In this document: in pieces, positions 1 to 9,367 of the stretch
How positions within the stretch are numbered: the stretch's first letter is position 1
Layout: each line of letters opens with the position of its first letter
Assembly (NCBI RefSeq): GCF_001425835.1
Contig: NZ_LMDP01000002.1
Coordinates: 1,024,828 to 1,088,827 of the forward strand
DNA: 64,000 nucleotides
Source: Afipia sp. Root123D2
Lineage (GTDB): Bacteria > Pseudomonadota > Alphaproteobacteria > Rhizobiales > Xanthobacteraceae
Direction: 5' to 3'
Notes under the pieces: generated by a model
Told to the model about the DNA's origin: nothing
Databases searched by the model: none
Seen by the model: only the letters and a program-made list of their open reading frames with translations
Position numbers and translations under genes: made by a program

Positions 1-426
1 CGGATCGGCATCTTCGGTTTTCGCGGGCGTGTCGGCGGCGGCATCGGTGCCGGCCTCCTTGCAGACGCTCATGATCGTGACATTGGCGCCGACCGGATGG
101 CCGAGAACGTCAGACAGTGTCCGGCACTGACCGCCGGTGCACAGCCGCCATTCGCCGGCAACGCCGGAATTGCCCAGCGCGACCTCCCGCAGGACCAGCG
201 GCTTCGGCGTCCACTGAAACCAGCCATCGACCAGCCGGGCCTCGGGCGGCGGCTCCATGCCGGCGCCCGAACCCTTGACGCGGGCCTCGACGATCTCGAG
301 GCCCTGCGGCGTGACGATCCAGTCTTCCTGCCATTCGATCTTCTCGACCGAATGGGTCCATGACAGCATGAAGGCTGCAACCGACAGCGCCTTGATGGCG
401 CCGGCGGATGCGAAGCAGACGCTCAA
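1..426 (-). CDS. DUF1850 protein, TRAP-associated (3' end off window)
   Basis: The reverse strand stays open from about 426 to the window edge, giving 142 codons with no stop. The product contains WTHSVEKIEWQEDW near residue 23 and GSGAGMEPPPEARL near residue 55, both typical of DUF1850 proteins. In this family the gene usually follows a fused TRAP permease; its biochemical role is unknown, and an accessory periplasmic or membrane role is inferred. A TTG start overlaps the permease stop codon (TTGA), which fits translational coupling; no ATG lies before the conserved region. The hydrophobic N-terminus could be a signal peptide. The C-terminus is not in view. Confidence 0.8.
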   Translation of the reverse strand, partial: MSVCFASAGAIKALSVAAFMLSWTHSVEKIEWQEDWIVTPQGLEIVEARVKGSGAGMEPPPEARLVDGWFQWTPKPLVLREVALGNSGVAGEWRLCTGGQCRTLSDVLGHPVGANVTIMSVCKEAGTDAAADTPAKTEDADP

Positions 427-2537
427 GCCGCCACCACCGCCGGTGCCGGCCGCTTGTGCCACTGCCAGGCAATCACGCCCGCCGCGAGCACGAAGCCGAC
501 CCAGTCGCTGTACTGGAATTCGCCGAACAGGCAGAGCGCCGCGATCAACGACACCACCCGCTCGATCACCGTCATTCGGGTAAACAGGAAGCCGATCGCA
601 ACCATGCCGAACAGGCCGATCGACACGGCCGCCTTGACGAAGGCATAGGCAACCGCGCCATAGAAGCCGAGTTCGAGCGCCATCGGATCGCCGTTCTGCA
701 ACATCAGCGCCGGCGAATAGACCGCGATGAACGGGATCACATATCCCGCCAGCGCGATGCGCATCGCCTCCCAACCGATCTTGTCGGGATTTTCCTTCGC
801 GATCGGTGCTGCCGCAAGCGCGGCCAGCGCCACCGGCGGCGACAGGTCGGCCATGATGCCGTAGTAGAACGCGAACATGTGGCTGACGATCAGCGGCACG
901 CCGAGATTGGACAGCGCCGGTGCCGCCAGCGCGGCGACGATGATGTAGGTCGGGATCGTCGGAATGCCGGTACCGAGCAGGATCGACAGCAGCATCGTCA
1001 TGATCAGCGCCAGAAACAGGCTGTGCTCGCCGAGGCCGATCACCCAGCTTCCGAACACCGTACCGACGCCCGTCTGCGTCATCATGCCGATGATGGTGCC
1101 GACGATGGCGCAGGCCATGCCGACGGTCAGCGCCGACTTCGAGCTTTCCGCCAGCGAGTCACGGCAGGCCACCAGCGTCGCGCGGCCGCCTTGCGTGAAT
1201 GCGGCGATCGCGATCAGCACGGCGATGATCGCCGCGATGTAGCGGATATCGACATTGCTGCCGTTCCGGAACAACGCTCCCGCAACCAAGGCAAGACCGA
1301 TCCAGAAGATGTAACGAAGCGCCGTGCTTGAGAAGCCGAGCACAATGCTGGCGCCGAGGATCAGCGCCACCGTCAGCGCGAGGCCGACCGTGCCGGCATA
1401 AAGCGGCGTGAAACCTTCGAACAGCATGTACACCAGTGCTGCCAGCGGCAGCACGAGGTACCAGCGGTCGATCAGCGCACGCAGCGCGCTCGGAATCTCG
1501 TCCTTCTTCATGCCGGTGAGGCCGTATTTACCGGCCTCGAGATGCACCATCCAGAATGCGGAGGCGAAATAGAGAATCGCCGGAATGACGGCAGCCTTGA
1601 CGATCACGGCGTATTCGACGCCGAGCGTCTCCGCCATGATGAAGGCAACCGCGCCCATCACCGGCGGCATGATCTGTCCGCCCATCGATGCCGTCGCTTC
1701 AACGCCGGCTGCGAAAGCGCGGCGATAACCGAACCGGATCATCAGCGGAATCGTGAACTGGCCGACGGTGACGACGTTGGCGACGCCGGAACCGGAGATC
1801 GTGCCCATAAAACCGGACGCGACCACCGCGACCTTCGCCGGGCCGCCGCGAGTGCCGCCGAACAGGCCGAGCGAAACGTCGGTGAACAGCTTGATCATGC
1901 CGGCCCGTTCGAGGAACGACCCGAACAGGATGAACAGGAAGATGTAGGTCGCCGACACGTAGATCGGCACGCCATAGAAGCCTTCGACGCCATACGACAG
2001 ATGGGTGATGATCTGGTCGTAGAAGTAGCCGCGGTGATTGAACGGCGACGGCAGATACTGCCCGAAGAACCAGTAGACGATACACGCGCCGCACATCAGC
2101 GGCAGCGCCCAGCCCATCAGACGACGCGTGCCGTCGAAGATCAGCACGGCGAGAATCGTGCCGATGACCAGGTCGAGCCGGGTCGGATCGCCGTCACGCT
2201 GGATCAGATCGGCGTAATACAGATACTGATACAGACCGCAGTAGAATCCGAGACCGCCGATCGCCCAGCCGAGCGTTCGTTGCCAGTTGTTCTTGGCCGT
2301 GAAGTTGGCGACGAGCCCATAGCTCAGCAAAATAAGAAAGCCGACATGGATGCCGCGCACCGCCTGACTCGGCAGGAAATTCCACGCTGCGACAAAAAGC
2401 TGGAACACTGCGAAGGCGATGCCGATCGCATAGGCGAACAATCCCCAGCGGCCGGGACCGAAACCTTCCGGAAAACCATGCTCGAAATTATCGAGCTCAA
2501 CCTTGACGCGCTCTTCCGCGCCCTGTTCCTGCAGCAT
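423..2537 (-). CDS. TRAP transporter fused 4TM/12TM permease (TAXI type)
   Basis: Fusion of the small and large membrane subunits of a tripartite ATP-independent periplasmic transporter, about 704 residues and almost entirely hydrophobic. The large-subunit part shows GTISGSGVANVVTVGQFTIP and GGQIMPPVMGAVAFIMAE, and later GTGIPTIPTYIIVAALAAP, all typical of the DctM-like family. It would import a carboxylate-type solute with an ion gradient, using the periplasmic protein encoded just upstream. The ATG at 2537 follows GGGATATGGACAG; a TTG five codons earlier is an alternative. It follows the TAXI protein gene by 135 bases and overlaps the DUF1850 gene, so one operon is likely. The substrate cannot be read from the sequence. 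Confidence 0.92.
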   Translation of the reverse strand: MLQEQGAEERVKVELDNFEHGFPEGFGPGRWGLFAYAIGIAFAVFQLFVAAWNFLPSQAVRGIHVGFLILLSYGLVANFTAKNNWQRTLGWAIGGLGFYCGLYQYLYYADLIQRDGDPTRLDLVIGTILAVLIFDGTRRLMGWALPLMCGACIVYWFFGQYLPSPFNHRGYFYDQIITHLSYGVEGFYGVPIYVSATYIFLFILFGSFLERAGMIKLFTDVSLGLFGGTRGGPAKVAVVASGFMGTISGSGVANVVTVGQFTIPLMIRFGYRRAFAAGVEATASMGGQIMPPVMGAVAFIMAETLGVEYAVIVKAAVIPAILYFASAFWMVHLEAGKYGLTGMKKDEIPSALRALIDRWYLVLPLAALVYMLFEGFTPLYAGTVGLALTVALILGASIVLGFSSTALRYIFWIGLALVAGALFRNGSNVDIRYIAAIIAVLIAIAAFTQGGRATLVACRDSLAESSKSALTVGMACAIVGTIIGMMTQTGVGTVFGSWVIGLGEHSLFLALIMTMLLSILLGTGIPTIPTYIIVAALAAPALSNLGVPLIVSHMFAFYYGIMADLSPPVALAALAAAPIAKENPDKIGWEAMRIALAGYVIPFIAVYSPALMLQNGDPMALELGFYGAVAYAFVKAAVSIGLFGMVAIGFLFTRMTVIERVVSLIAALCLFGEFQYSDWVGFVLAAGVIAWQWHKRPAPAVVAA

Positions 2538-2619
2538 CTGTCCATATCCCAAAGATCAGATCGATGTGGGACCGGTATTCCGGACTCCAGATTCCGATTT
2601 ATCGTTGCCAAGACGTAGA

Positions 2620-2640
2620 TGCCCGGCACAAGGCCGGGCA
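2620..2640. repeat. Small GC-rich hairpin between TAXI and permease genes
   Basis: TGCCCGGC-ACAAG-GCCGGGCA forms a perfect 8-bp stem with a 5-base loop; weaker pairing extends on both sides (AGACG...CGTCT). It lies between the binding-protein stop and the permease start. There is no T-run, so it may be an mRNA-stabilising element that sets the binding protein to permease ratio, or a short copy of the intergenic palindrome family seen near 63.3 kb. Confidence 0.6.
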
Positions 2641-2672
2641 CTTACCGTCTGTCGATCAGCCGCCGTGAGGCG

Positions 2673-3620
2673 TTACTTGATCAGGCCTTTTTCCTTGTAG
2701 AACTTGATCGCGCCCGGATGCAGCGGAGCCGGGCTGCCGGCGGCTGCGTTCTCGAGCTTGATGCCCTTGCCGGCGGCATGGGCCTTCTCCAGTTCCGGCA
2801 GGGACTCATAGACCAGCTTGGTCATCTTGTAGGCGAGATCGTCGGAGACCGCCGAACTCGTCACCAGATAATTCACCACTGCCGCGGTCTGCACGTCTTC
2901 CTTCTGGCCGGTATAGGTGTTGGCCGGAATGACGACCGACACGAACGGAGGGCCGATCTTGTCGACAGTCGCCTTCGGCACCGCCACCACATTGATCTGG
3001 GTGGAACTCGACAAATCCTTGAGCGAGGCAACGCCGAGGCCGGCCGATTGCAGGGTCGCATCGAGCTGGCGGTTCTTCATCAGATCCACCGATTCGGCGA
3101 ACGGCAGATACTCGACCTTGCCGAGATCCTTGTAAGACATGCCGGCCGCAGCGAGGATCGCACGCGAGTTCAACTCGGTGCCGGACTTGGGCGCGCCGAC
3201 CGACAGCGTCTTGCCCTTGAGATCAGCGAGCGTCTTGATGCCGCTCTCGGCGGTCGCAACGATCTGGATGTAATTCGGATAGATCGCGCCGATGGTGCGC
3301 AGCTTGGTCAGCTTGGTCTTGAAGCCGGCTTCCGCATCGCCCTCGACGGCGGCCTTGAGCGAGTCACCGAGCGTGAATGCGAGTTCGCCGCGCCCCTGTT
3401 CGATCAGGTTGAGATTCTCGACCGATGCCTTTGTCGCCTGCACCTGCGTTTTCACGCCGGGAATTTTTTCGCCGTAGATTTTTCCGATTGCGACGCCCAT
3501 CGGGTAATAAACGCCCGAGGTACCGCCGGTGAGAATATTGATGAACTGCTGCGCGTGGGCAGCGGGGGCAAACGACACCGCCGCAACGGCGGTTGTGGCA
3601 ACAATCAGCTTCTTCAGCAT
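2673..3620 (-). CDS. TAXI-family TRAP solute-binding protein
   Basis: Periplasmic substrate receptor of about 315 residues. A signal peptide (MLKKLIVATTAVAAVSFAPA, cleavage after AHA near residue 23) precedes the family hallmark ILTGGTSGVYYPMGVAIG. Mid-protein it has LKGKTLSVGAPKSGTELNSR, and the C-terminal PLHPGAIKFYKEKG is also typical. The ATG at 3620 follows GGGAGGAG at good spacing; longer in-frame starts lack a ribosome site and would spoil the signal peptide. It is first in an operon with the fused permease and DUF1850. TAXI proteins bind small acids such as glutamate or 2-oxoglutarate in the few studied cases, so the ligand here is open. Confidence 0.93.
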   Translation of the reverse strand: MLKKLIVATTAVAAVSFAPAAHAQQFINILTGGTSGVYYPMGVAIGKIYGEKIPGVKTQVQATKASVENLNLIEQGRGELAFTLGDSLKAAVEGDAEAGFKTKLTKLRTIGAIYPNYIQIVATAESGIKTLADLKGKTLSVGAPKSGTELNSRAILAAAGMSYKDLGKVEYLPFAESVDLMKNRQLDATLQSAGLGVASLKDLSSSTQINVVAVPKATVDKIGPPFVSVVIPANTYTGQKEDVQTAAVVNYLVTSSAVSDDLAYKMTKLVYESLPELEKAHAAGKGIKLENAAAGSPAPLHPGAIKFYKEKGLIK

Positions 3621-3930
3621 CGAAGGGCTCCTCCCGTGAATGGGGCGGGAAAATGACCGCATGAACGGGCGCGGTCAACCTTATCTGCGAAAAAAAGCCG
3701 CATGCGCGGTGAATGCCAGTTCTTGACATCGCCCGATCTGCGGTTGGCAGCGTCACAGACCTGTCGTTATTGAACGTGACAGGCGTTCGCAAAAGACCCG
3801 CTCGCCAACGCGTTGCGAATTCACAAGTTCCCGCCAAAGACCTTGCCATGATTGGCAAAATCCGCCTGAATGCGCGCCAAATAAAAGCCAGCCCAAGATA
3901 ATGGGCTAACGACAAGATCAAGGGGGGACT
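3621..3930. other. Divergent control region between two TRAP operons
   Basis: This 310-bp gap separates the start codons of two outward-facing transporter operons and must hold both promoters. It contains a perfect inverted repeat at 3843-3858 and a spaced inverted repeat CCTGTC-N12-GACAGG at 3760-3783. I see no convincing -35/-10 pair and no coding frame in it. Confidence 0.6.
3843..3858. promoter_or_regulatory. Candidate operator, perfect inverted repeat
   Basis: TTGCCA-TGAT-TGGCAA is a perfect 6-bp inverted repeat with a 4-base centre, 73 bases before the second TRAP permease start. Its form suits a dimeric repressor or a LysR/GntR-type regulator, but no regulator gene is adjacent and the protein that reads it is unknown. 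Confidence 0.45.
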
Positions 3931-5955
3931 ATGCCAGCGGAGAATCAACCGCCGGAGGCCGAGACCGTGGCTGTCTCGGACGACGCGCTGCGCAAGGCGG
4001 AATCGTACATCGAGGCCGAGGAAGGCGCGACGAACCGGCTGTTCGGATGGGCTGGACGGATCACCACGGCGATCGCCGTCGCGATGAGCCTGTTCCATCT
4101 TTATGCCGCCTACGCGATCGTTCCGACCCAGCAACTGCGCTACACCCACGTCGCTTTCACGCTGGTCCTGAGCTTCCTGCTGTTTCCTGTTGCCGCGACG
4201 TTTCGCAACCGGGTGCGATGGTGGGATATCGTGCCGGGCATCCTGGCGGTGGCCACCATCCTCTACGCGCTGTGGGGCGGCGACGACTTCACCGACCGTG
4301 CGGCGGTCCCCGAACGCTGGGACGTCATCGTCGGCCTGATCTTCATCGTACTGGTTCTGGAGGCGACACGGCGCACGACAGGGCCCATCATGCCCATCGT
4401 GTCCATCGTGTTTATCGCCTATGCGATGTTTGGCGCGGATCTGCCGGCGCCATGGACTCATCGCAGCTACGACCTGTCTCGATTGGTCGGGCACCTGTTC
4501 ATCACGCTCGAGGGCATTTTCGGCGTCGCTGTCGATGTGTCCGCCACGCTCATCATCCTGTTCACGATCTTCGGCGCCTTCCTGCAGCAATCCGGCGCGG
4601 GGAAATTCTTCATCGACTTCTCGCTGGCGCTGATGGGCGGCAAGCCGAACAGCGCTGGACGCACCGTCGTGCTGTCGTCGTTCCTGCTCGGCGGGCCGTC
4701 AGGATCGGGGGTCGCCACGACAGTGATGATCGGAACGGTTGCGTCGCCAATGCTTGCCAAGGCGGGCTTCGAGAAGAACGCGGCCGGCGGCTTGCTCGCG
4801 GCCGGCGGACTCGGCGCCATCCTGTCGCCGCCGGTGCTCGGCGCTGCTGCGTTCCTGATCGCCGAATTTCTCAAGATCAGCTATCTCGACGTGATCTGGA
4901 TGGCGACCATCCCGACCTGCCTTTATTATATGTCGCTTTTGTTCATGGTCGAACTCGACGCCAAGCGCTTCGGTGCGCATGACGTTGTCTTCGAGCAGGC
5001 TATGACGCTCGGACAGATGACGCGGCGCTACGGCTTCCACTTCATCTCGCTGGTCGCAGTCGTGGCCTTCATGGTGGTCGGCTATTCGCCGGCGCTGTCG
5101 GTGTTCTACGCCACCGCCACCACCTTCGCGCTGAGTTTCCTGCGGCCCGAATGCGCGCTGGTGCCGAAGAAACTGATCCGGGCGCTTGCCGACGGTTCAA
5201 TCGGTGCATTGAACGCCGCCACGACCTGCGCCTGCGCCGGCATCGTCGTCGGCGTGGTCACGCTGACCGGCCTCGGCCTCAAGTTCTCGGCGATCGTGAT
5301 TGCCTATGCCGGCGGCAGCCTGCTGCTCACCGCGATCTACACCGCACTGATCGTCTGGATTATCGGTCTCGCGGTACCGGTGACAGCGTCCTACATCATC
5401 TGCGCGGTGATCGCCGCACCGGCGCTCATCAAGCTCGGCGTACCCGATTACGCCGCGCACATGTTCATCTTCTATTACGCGGTGCTCTCCGAAGTCTCGC
5501 CGCCAACCGCGTTGTCGCCCTTCGCCGCGGCAGCGATTACCGGCGGCGATCCCTACAAGACAACACTGCAATCGTGGAAATACACCCTGCCCGCATTCCT
5601 GGTGCCATTCGTGTTCGTGCTCGATCCGCAGGGCGTCGGGTTGCTGCTTGCGATTCCGAAAGGCGGCTCGTGGGTCGATATTCTCGCCATCACCTTCAAG
5701 ACGACGCTCGGGTTGCTGGCGCTCGCGGCGATGGCCCAGAACTGGGCGCTGCGACAAAATACGCCGATCGAACGAGGGCTTCTTCTGCTATCCGGACTTC
5801 TGCTGGTCTTTCCAAGCCTCATCGAGGCGCTTTTGGAAGCGATCACAGGATACGATATTAGTTATACTTACCTGCCCGGACTTCTCATTGGTTTGGGCGT
5901 GGTTCTTTGGCAAGCAAGAACGCCGGCACCCACACGACCGGCTCTAACAACATAA
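3931..5955 (+). CDS. TRAP transporter fused permease, second system
   Basis: A second fused 4TM/12TM TRAP permease, 674 residues. It has the same landmarks as the divergent one: GGPSGSGVATTVMIGTVASP around residue 252, LGAILSPPVLGAAAFLIAEF around residue 290, and VPVTASYIICAVIAAPALIK in the last third. The N-terminal 30 residues are acidic and probably cytoplasmic. The ATG follows a run of six G that can serve as ribosome site. The binding-protein gene starts 14 bases after the stop, so the two are cotranscribed. Gene order (permease then receptor) is the reverse of the neighbouring system, and no DUF1850 gene accompanies it. Confidence 0.92.
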   Translation: MPAENQPPEAETVAVSDDALRKAESYIEAEEGATNRLFGWAGRITTAIAVAMSLFHLYAAYAIVPTQQLRYTHVAFTLVLSFLLFPVAATFRNRVRWWDIVPGILAVATILYALWGGDDFTDRAAVPERWDVIVGLIFIVLVLEATRRTTGPIMPIVSIVFIAYAMFGADLPAPWTHRSYDLSRLVGHLFITLEGIFGVAVDVSATLIILFTIFGAFLQQSGAGKFFIDFSLALMGGKPNSAGRTVVLSSFLLGGPSGSGVATTVMIGTVASPMLAKAGFEKNAAGGLLAAGGLGAILSPPVLGAAAFLIAEFLKISYLDVIWMATIPTCLYYMSLLFMVELDAKRFGAHDVVFEQAMTLGQMTRRYGFHFISLVAVVAFMVVGYSPALSVFYATATTFALSFLRPECALVPKKLIRALADGSIGALNAATTCACAGIVVGVVTLTGLGLKFSAIVIAYAGGSLLLTAIYTALIVWIIGLAVPVTASYIICAVIAAPALIKLGVPDYAAHMFIFYYAVLSEVSPPTALSPFAAAAITGGDPYKTTLQSWKYTLPAFLVPFVFVLDPQGVGLLLAIPKGGSWVDILAITFKTTLGLLALAAMAQNWALRQNTPIERGLLLLSGLLLVFPSLIEALLEAITGYDISYTYLPGLLIGLGVVLWQARTPAPTRPALTT

Positions 5956-5969
5956 GAGGGAGGAAGACA

Positions 5970-6953
5970 ATGCAGATCAGACTCAAGGATATTCGAAAGA
6001 CAGCGACTGCACTCGCCGCGATCCTTGCGGCGGGGCTGATGCTGACGGGCAGCGCTGACGCCCAGGAGAAAACCATGTCGATCGGCACCGGCGGTACCGG
6101 CGGCGTCTATTATCCTCTCGGCGGCGCCGTCGCCAACGTGCTGACCAAGAATCTTCCCGGCGTGCAGGCGACCGCGGAAGTCACCGGCGGCTCGGTCGAT
6201 AACCTCAAGCTGATCGCAACCGGCAAGAACGAACTGGGATTCACCATGGCCGACGCAGCGCTCGACGCGCTGGACGGCAAAGGCAAATTCACGAGCGGCA
6301 AGGTTCCCTTGCAAACGCTGCTCGTGGTCTATCCGAACCGGATGCACGTGGTGACTGTCGAAGGAACGGGCATCACGAAGATGTCGGACCTGAAGGGCAA
6401 GCGCGTCTCGACTGGCTCGCCGGGCAGCGCAACCGAGGTCATGGCATTTCGCGTCATCGAAGCGGCCGGACTGGACAAGGACAAGGACATGACGCGGGAA
6501 CGGCTCGGCGTCGCTGAATCCGTTAACGCCATCAAGGACAAGAAGATCGACGCCTTCTTCTGGGTCGGCGGTATTCCCACTGCGGCAGTGACCGATCTCG
6601 GCGCTACGCCCGGCTTGAAACTCAAGCTCATCGATCACGGCGACGTTGTCGACAAGATGAACGCGAAGTACGGCAAGCTGTATACGGCGGCCACGATTCC
6701 TGCCGGTTCCTATCCGGGACTAGACAAGGATTCATCGATTGCCGAGGTCTGGAACATCATCGTCACCGGCAACAAGATGACCGACGACGAGGCTTACAAG
6801 ATCGTCAAGACGCTGGTCGAGAAGAAGGCCGACCTTGTCGCCGTTCACAAGGAAGCCAACAGCTTCACGCTGGCAAACCAGGTCCAGGCGCGCTCGCCGA
6901 TTCCATTCCACCCCGGCGCGCTGAAGTACTTCAAGGAGCAGGGCGTCAAGTAA
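5970..6953 (+). CDS. TAXI-family TRAP solute-binding protein, second system
   Basis: Periplasmic receptor of 327 residues paired with the permease just upstream. A signal peptide ends near ADA-QE at residue 31 and is followed by the hallmark IGTGGTGGVYYPLGGAVANV. Further family sequences are LKGKRVSTGSPGSATEVMAF and, at the end, PFHPGALKYFKEQG. The ATG at 5970 is preceded by GGGAGGA; a longer frame from 5907 overlaps the permease gene and lacks a ribosome site. It is clearly diverged from the first receptor, for example DFFWVGGIPT-type sequence (DAFFWVGGIPTAAV) in place of LQSAGLGVAS, so the two systems probably take different ligands. Confidence 0.92.
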   Translation: MQIRLKDIRKTATALAAILAAGLMLTGSADAQEKTMSIGTGGTGGVYYPLGGAVANVLTKNLPGVQATAEVTGGSVDNLKLIATGKNELGFTMADAALDALDGKGKFTSGKVPLQTLLVVYPNRMHVVTVEGTGITKMSDLKGKRVSTGSPGSATEVMAFRVIEAAGLDKDKDMTRERLGVAESVNAIKDKKIDAFFWVGGIPTAAVTDLGATPGLKLKLIDHGDVVDKMNAKYGKLYTAATIPAGSYPGLDKDSSIAEVWNIIVTGNKMTDDEAYKIVKTLVEKKADLVAVHKEANSFTLANQVQARSPIPFHPGALKYFKEQGVK

Positions 6954-6986
6954 CAGCACGCCTCTATCTCAGGCGCGATAGATAAA

Positions 6987-7019
6987 AAGGGCGCGGCCGG
7001 TGATCCCGGCTGCGCCCTT
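6987..7019 (+). terminator. Hairpin after the TAXI gene
   Basis: AAGGGCGCGGCCGG pairs with CCCGGCTGCGCCCTT around a short loop, 34 bases after the stop codon. There is only a short T stretch, so it may act as a weak intrinsic terminator or as an mRNA end-stabilising hairpin. Confidence 0.55.
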
Positions 7020-7168
7020 CGCGCTTGGACCATGACACGACACCCAGACCACCGTGACGACGCCGTCGCCGCCGGATCAGAAGACGCCGGGTTGGGAACA
7101 TGTGATCGCACTGGTATTCGGCCCGCGACTGTAGGAATCTGCTATCGAGATTCGGTCCTGAGACCCTG

Positions 7169-8869
7169 ATGACCCCAGCTCCCGAGAGAGCCCCCAAGAG
7201 ATCATTGTTGTCCGCCGACGGCATGGCGGCGCCACTGCGCCATGCCGTGTTCCGCCGCATCTGGCTGGCCAGCCTGCTCTCCAACCTGGGATTGATGATC
7301 AACGGCGTCGGCGCCGCGTGGGCGATGACCCAGATGACGTCGTCCGCCGACATGGTGGCGCTGGTCCAGACCGCCCTGATGCTTCCGATCATGCTGCTGT
7401 CGCTGCCCGCCGGGGCGATCGCCGACATGTATGATCGGCGCATCGTCGGCCTCGCCGCACTCGCGCTCGGCCTCACCGGAGCCATCGCACTCGCGATCCT
7501 GGCGCATCTCGGCCGCATCACGCCCGAGAGCCTGCTGCTGTTCTGCTTCATGATCGGCAGCGGAATGGCGCTGTTCGGTCCTGCCTGGCAGGCGTCGGTG
7601 AGTGAGCAGGTTCCCCCGGAAACGCTGCCGTCGGCGGTCGCCCTCAACGGTATCAGCTACAACATCGCGCGCAGCTTCGGCCCGGCACTCGGCGGCGTCA
7701 TTGTCGCGGCGGCAGGCGCCAGCGCCGCCTTCGTCAGCAACGTCGTCCTCTATATTCCGCTGCTCATTGTGCTGTATCTGTGGCAGCGCACGCTGGAGCC
7801 GTCACGGCTGCCGCCGGAACGGCTGCAGCGGGCTGTGGTCTCCGGCGTTCGCTACGTCATGCATTCGCCGTCGATCCGCGTCGTCCTGATCAGGACACTG
7901 GTGACCGGTATTGCGGGCGGTTCGGTGCTGGCGCTGATGCCGCTGGTGGCGCGCGATCTGCTGTCGGGCGGCGCTCAGACGTTCGGTATCATGCTCGGCG
8001 CGTTCGGCATGGGCGGCGTTCTCGGCGCGCTGAATGTCGCCAGCATCCGCCGCTATCTCAGTTCCGAGGCCTCAGTGCGGTATTGCGCAATCACGATGGG
8101 CGCGGCGATCGCCGTGATGGCCGTCAGCAAGCTCGCGGCCGTGACCGCCGCGGCACTGGTGGTCGCCGGTGTCGGCTGGCTGATCTCGATCACGCTGTTC
8201 AACATCAGCGTGCAGCTTGCGACGCCGCGCTGGGTCGCGGGCCGCGCGCTGGCTGCCTATCAGGCTGCGATCGCCGGCGGCGTCGCGATCGGGAGCTGGC
8301 TCTGGGGCCACGTCGCCGACGGTATCGGGGTTGAAAATGCATTACTGATCTCAGGCGCGGCGATGGCCGCATCGCCACTGCTCGCGATCTGGCTGAAGCT
8401 GCCGTCGACGGATGGCGTCAACCATGACGCGACCGATCCGCTGGCCGATCCCGAGGTCAATTTGTCGATCACCCCGCGCAGCGGCCCGATCATCGTCGAG
8501 ATCGAATACCGCGTGCTGCAGGATCGCGCCCGTGATTTCTACGGCCTGATGCAAAAGGTGCAGTCGAGCCGTCAGCGCAATGGCGCCTATGGCTGGTCGA
8601 TTTCCCGCGACCTTGCAGATCCCGAGTTGTGGACCGAACGTTTTCACTGTCCGACGTGGCTGGATTATCTGCGCCAGCGCAGCCGCCCGACCCTGTCCGA
8701 GCGTGCCCTTCATGCCAGCGCCCTGGACTTTCATACCGGCGAAGAACCCGTGAAAATCCGGCGTATGCTCGAACGTCCGGTCGGTTCGGTGCGCTGGAAG
8801 GACGACACGCCGGACCGCGCACAATCCGAGGTGGTGGCGATTCCGACCAGCACCGGCAGCGGTGTCTGA
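7169..8869 (+). CDS. MFS exporter with C-terminal soluble domain
   Basis: A 566-residue major facilitator protein. Residues 20 to about 410 hold around twelve membrane segments, with GAIADMYDRRIVGLAALALG as the conserved cytoplasmic loop between segments 2 and 3. The last 150 residues form a soluble domain (VEIEYRVLQDRARDFYGLMQ, then YGWSISRDLADPELWTERF) that resembles an antibiotic-monooxygenase-like fold. This architecture matches the PF05977 family of transmembrane secretion effectors, related to the enterobactin exporter. A drug or siderophore export role is inferred only. It stands alone, with divergent or convergent neighbours; the ribosome site before 7169 is weak and the ATG at 7223 is an alternative. 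Confidence 0.85.
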   Translation: MTPAPERAPKRSLLSADGMAAPLRHAVFRRIWLASLLSNLGLMINGVGAAWAMTQMTSSADMVALVQTALMLPIMLLSLPAGAIADMYDRRIVGLAALALGLTGAIALAILAHLGRITPESLLLFCFMIGSGMALFGPAWQASVSEQVPPETLPSAVALNGISYNIARSFGPALGGVIVAAAGASAAFVSNVVLYIPLLIVLYLWQRTLEPSRLPPERLQRAVVSGVRYVMHSPSIRVVLIRTLVTGIAGGSVLALMPLVARDLLSGGAQTFGIMLGAFGMGGVLGALNVASIRRYLSSEASVRYCAITMGAAIAVMAVSKLAAVTAAALVVAGVGWLISITLFNISVQLATPRWVAGRALAAYQAAIAGGVAIGSWLWGHVADGIGVENALLISGAAMAASPLLAIWLKLPSTDGVNHDATDPLADPEVNLSITPRSGPIIVEIEYRVLQDRARDFYGLMQKVQSSRQRNGAYGWSISRDLADPELWTERFHCPTWLDYLRQRSRPTLSERALHASALDFHTGEEPVKIRRMLERPVGSVRWKDDTPDRAQSEVVAIPTSTGSGV

Positions 8870-8937
8870 CCTATGCGGGCGCGGCCGAACTGCGCGCCGT
8901 CCGTTCTCCGGGCTTTTATGAAGAAAGCTGGTTACGT

Positions 8938-9120
8938 TTACCGGCTATCCGGCGTGTACCAGCGGCTGGCACGTTCAAACATGCGCCAGTGAACCTTCTC
9001 GGTCTCGGCGAATTTCTCGTCGCTCAGAAACGGCCGAAGCGCGGCAATGGTTTTTTCCCACTCGGCACGGATCGGCCGGGGCGGGATATCGAAATTCAGC
9101 TTGGGACTGTTGTTTTTCAT
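8938..9120 (-). CDS. Small conserved-looking hypothetical protein
   Basis: About 60 residues, rich in charged and aromatic residues: starts MKNNSPKLNFDIPPRPIRAE and ends near RMFERASRWYTPDSR. It has no signal peptide or membrane segment. The balanced amino-acid make-up, unlike the arginine-rich shadow frames around it, argues that it is real. The start is uncertain: ATG at 9120, ATG at 9147 or TTG at 9162, none with a strong ribosome site. It converges on the MFS gene. Function unknown. Confidence 0.55.
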   Translation of the reverse strand: MKNNSPKLNFDIPPRPIRAEWEKTIAALRPFLSDEKFAETEKVHWRMFERASRWYTPDSR

Positions 9121-9326
9121 GATTATCGCCCGTTTATTGCGGGTCATATCGCTGACTTGCAATCGTCACATTTGACGGCAACGGCGCGCCGGATGCGAGC
9201 AGGATTTTTCACAGCCTGTGGATAACACTCACGCACCCTGACATCGACAGAACGATGCAAGTGCGCGGCGCTCTTGCCCGCCACTCGGCGCCCAGCTTTT
9301 CGTTTGCACTGCGGCAGCTCGATGGT

Positions 9327-9340
9327 ATGATTTATATCAT
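9327..9340. promoter_or_regulatory. Inverted repeat before thioesterase gene
   Basis: ATGAT-TTAT-ATCAT lies 28 bases before the start codon in an AT-rich patch that is unusual for this G+C-rich stretch. It could be an operator or overlap the -10 region. No adjacent regulator is present. Confidence 0.35.
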
Positions 9341-9367
9341 ATTATTTTCAAGGGAGAACCGACCCTC

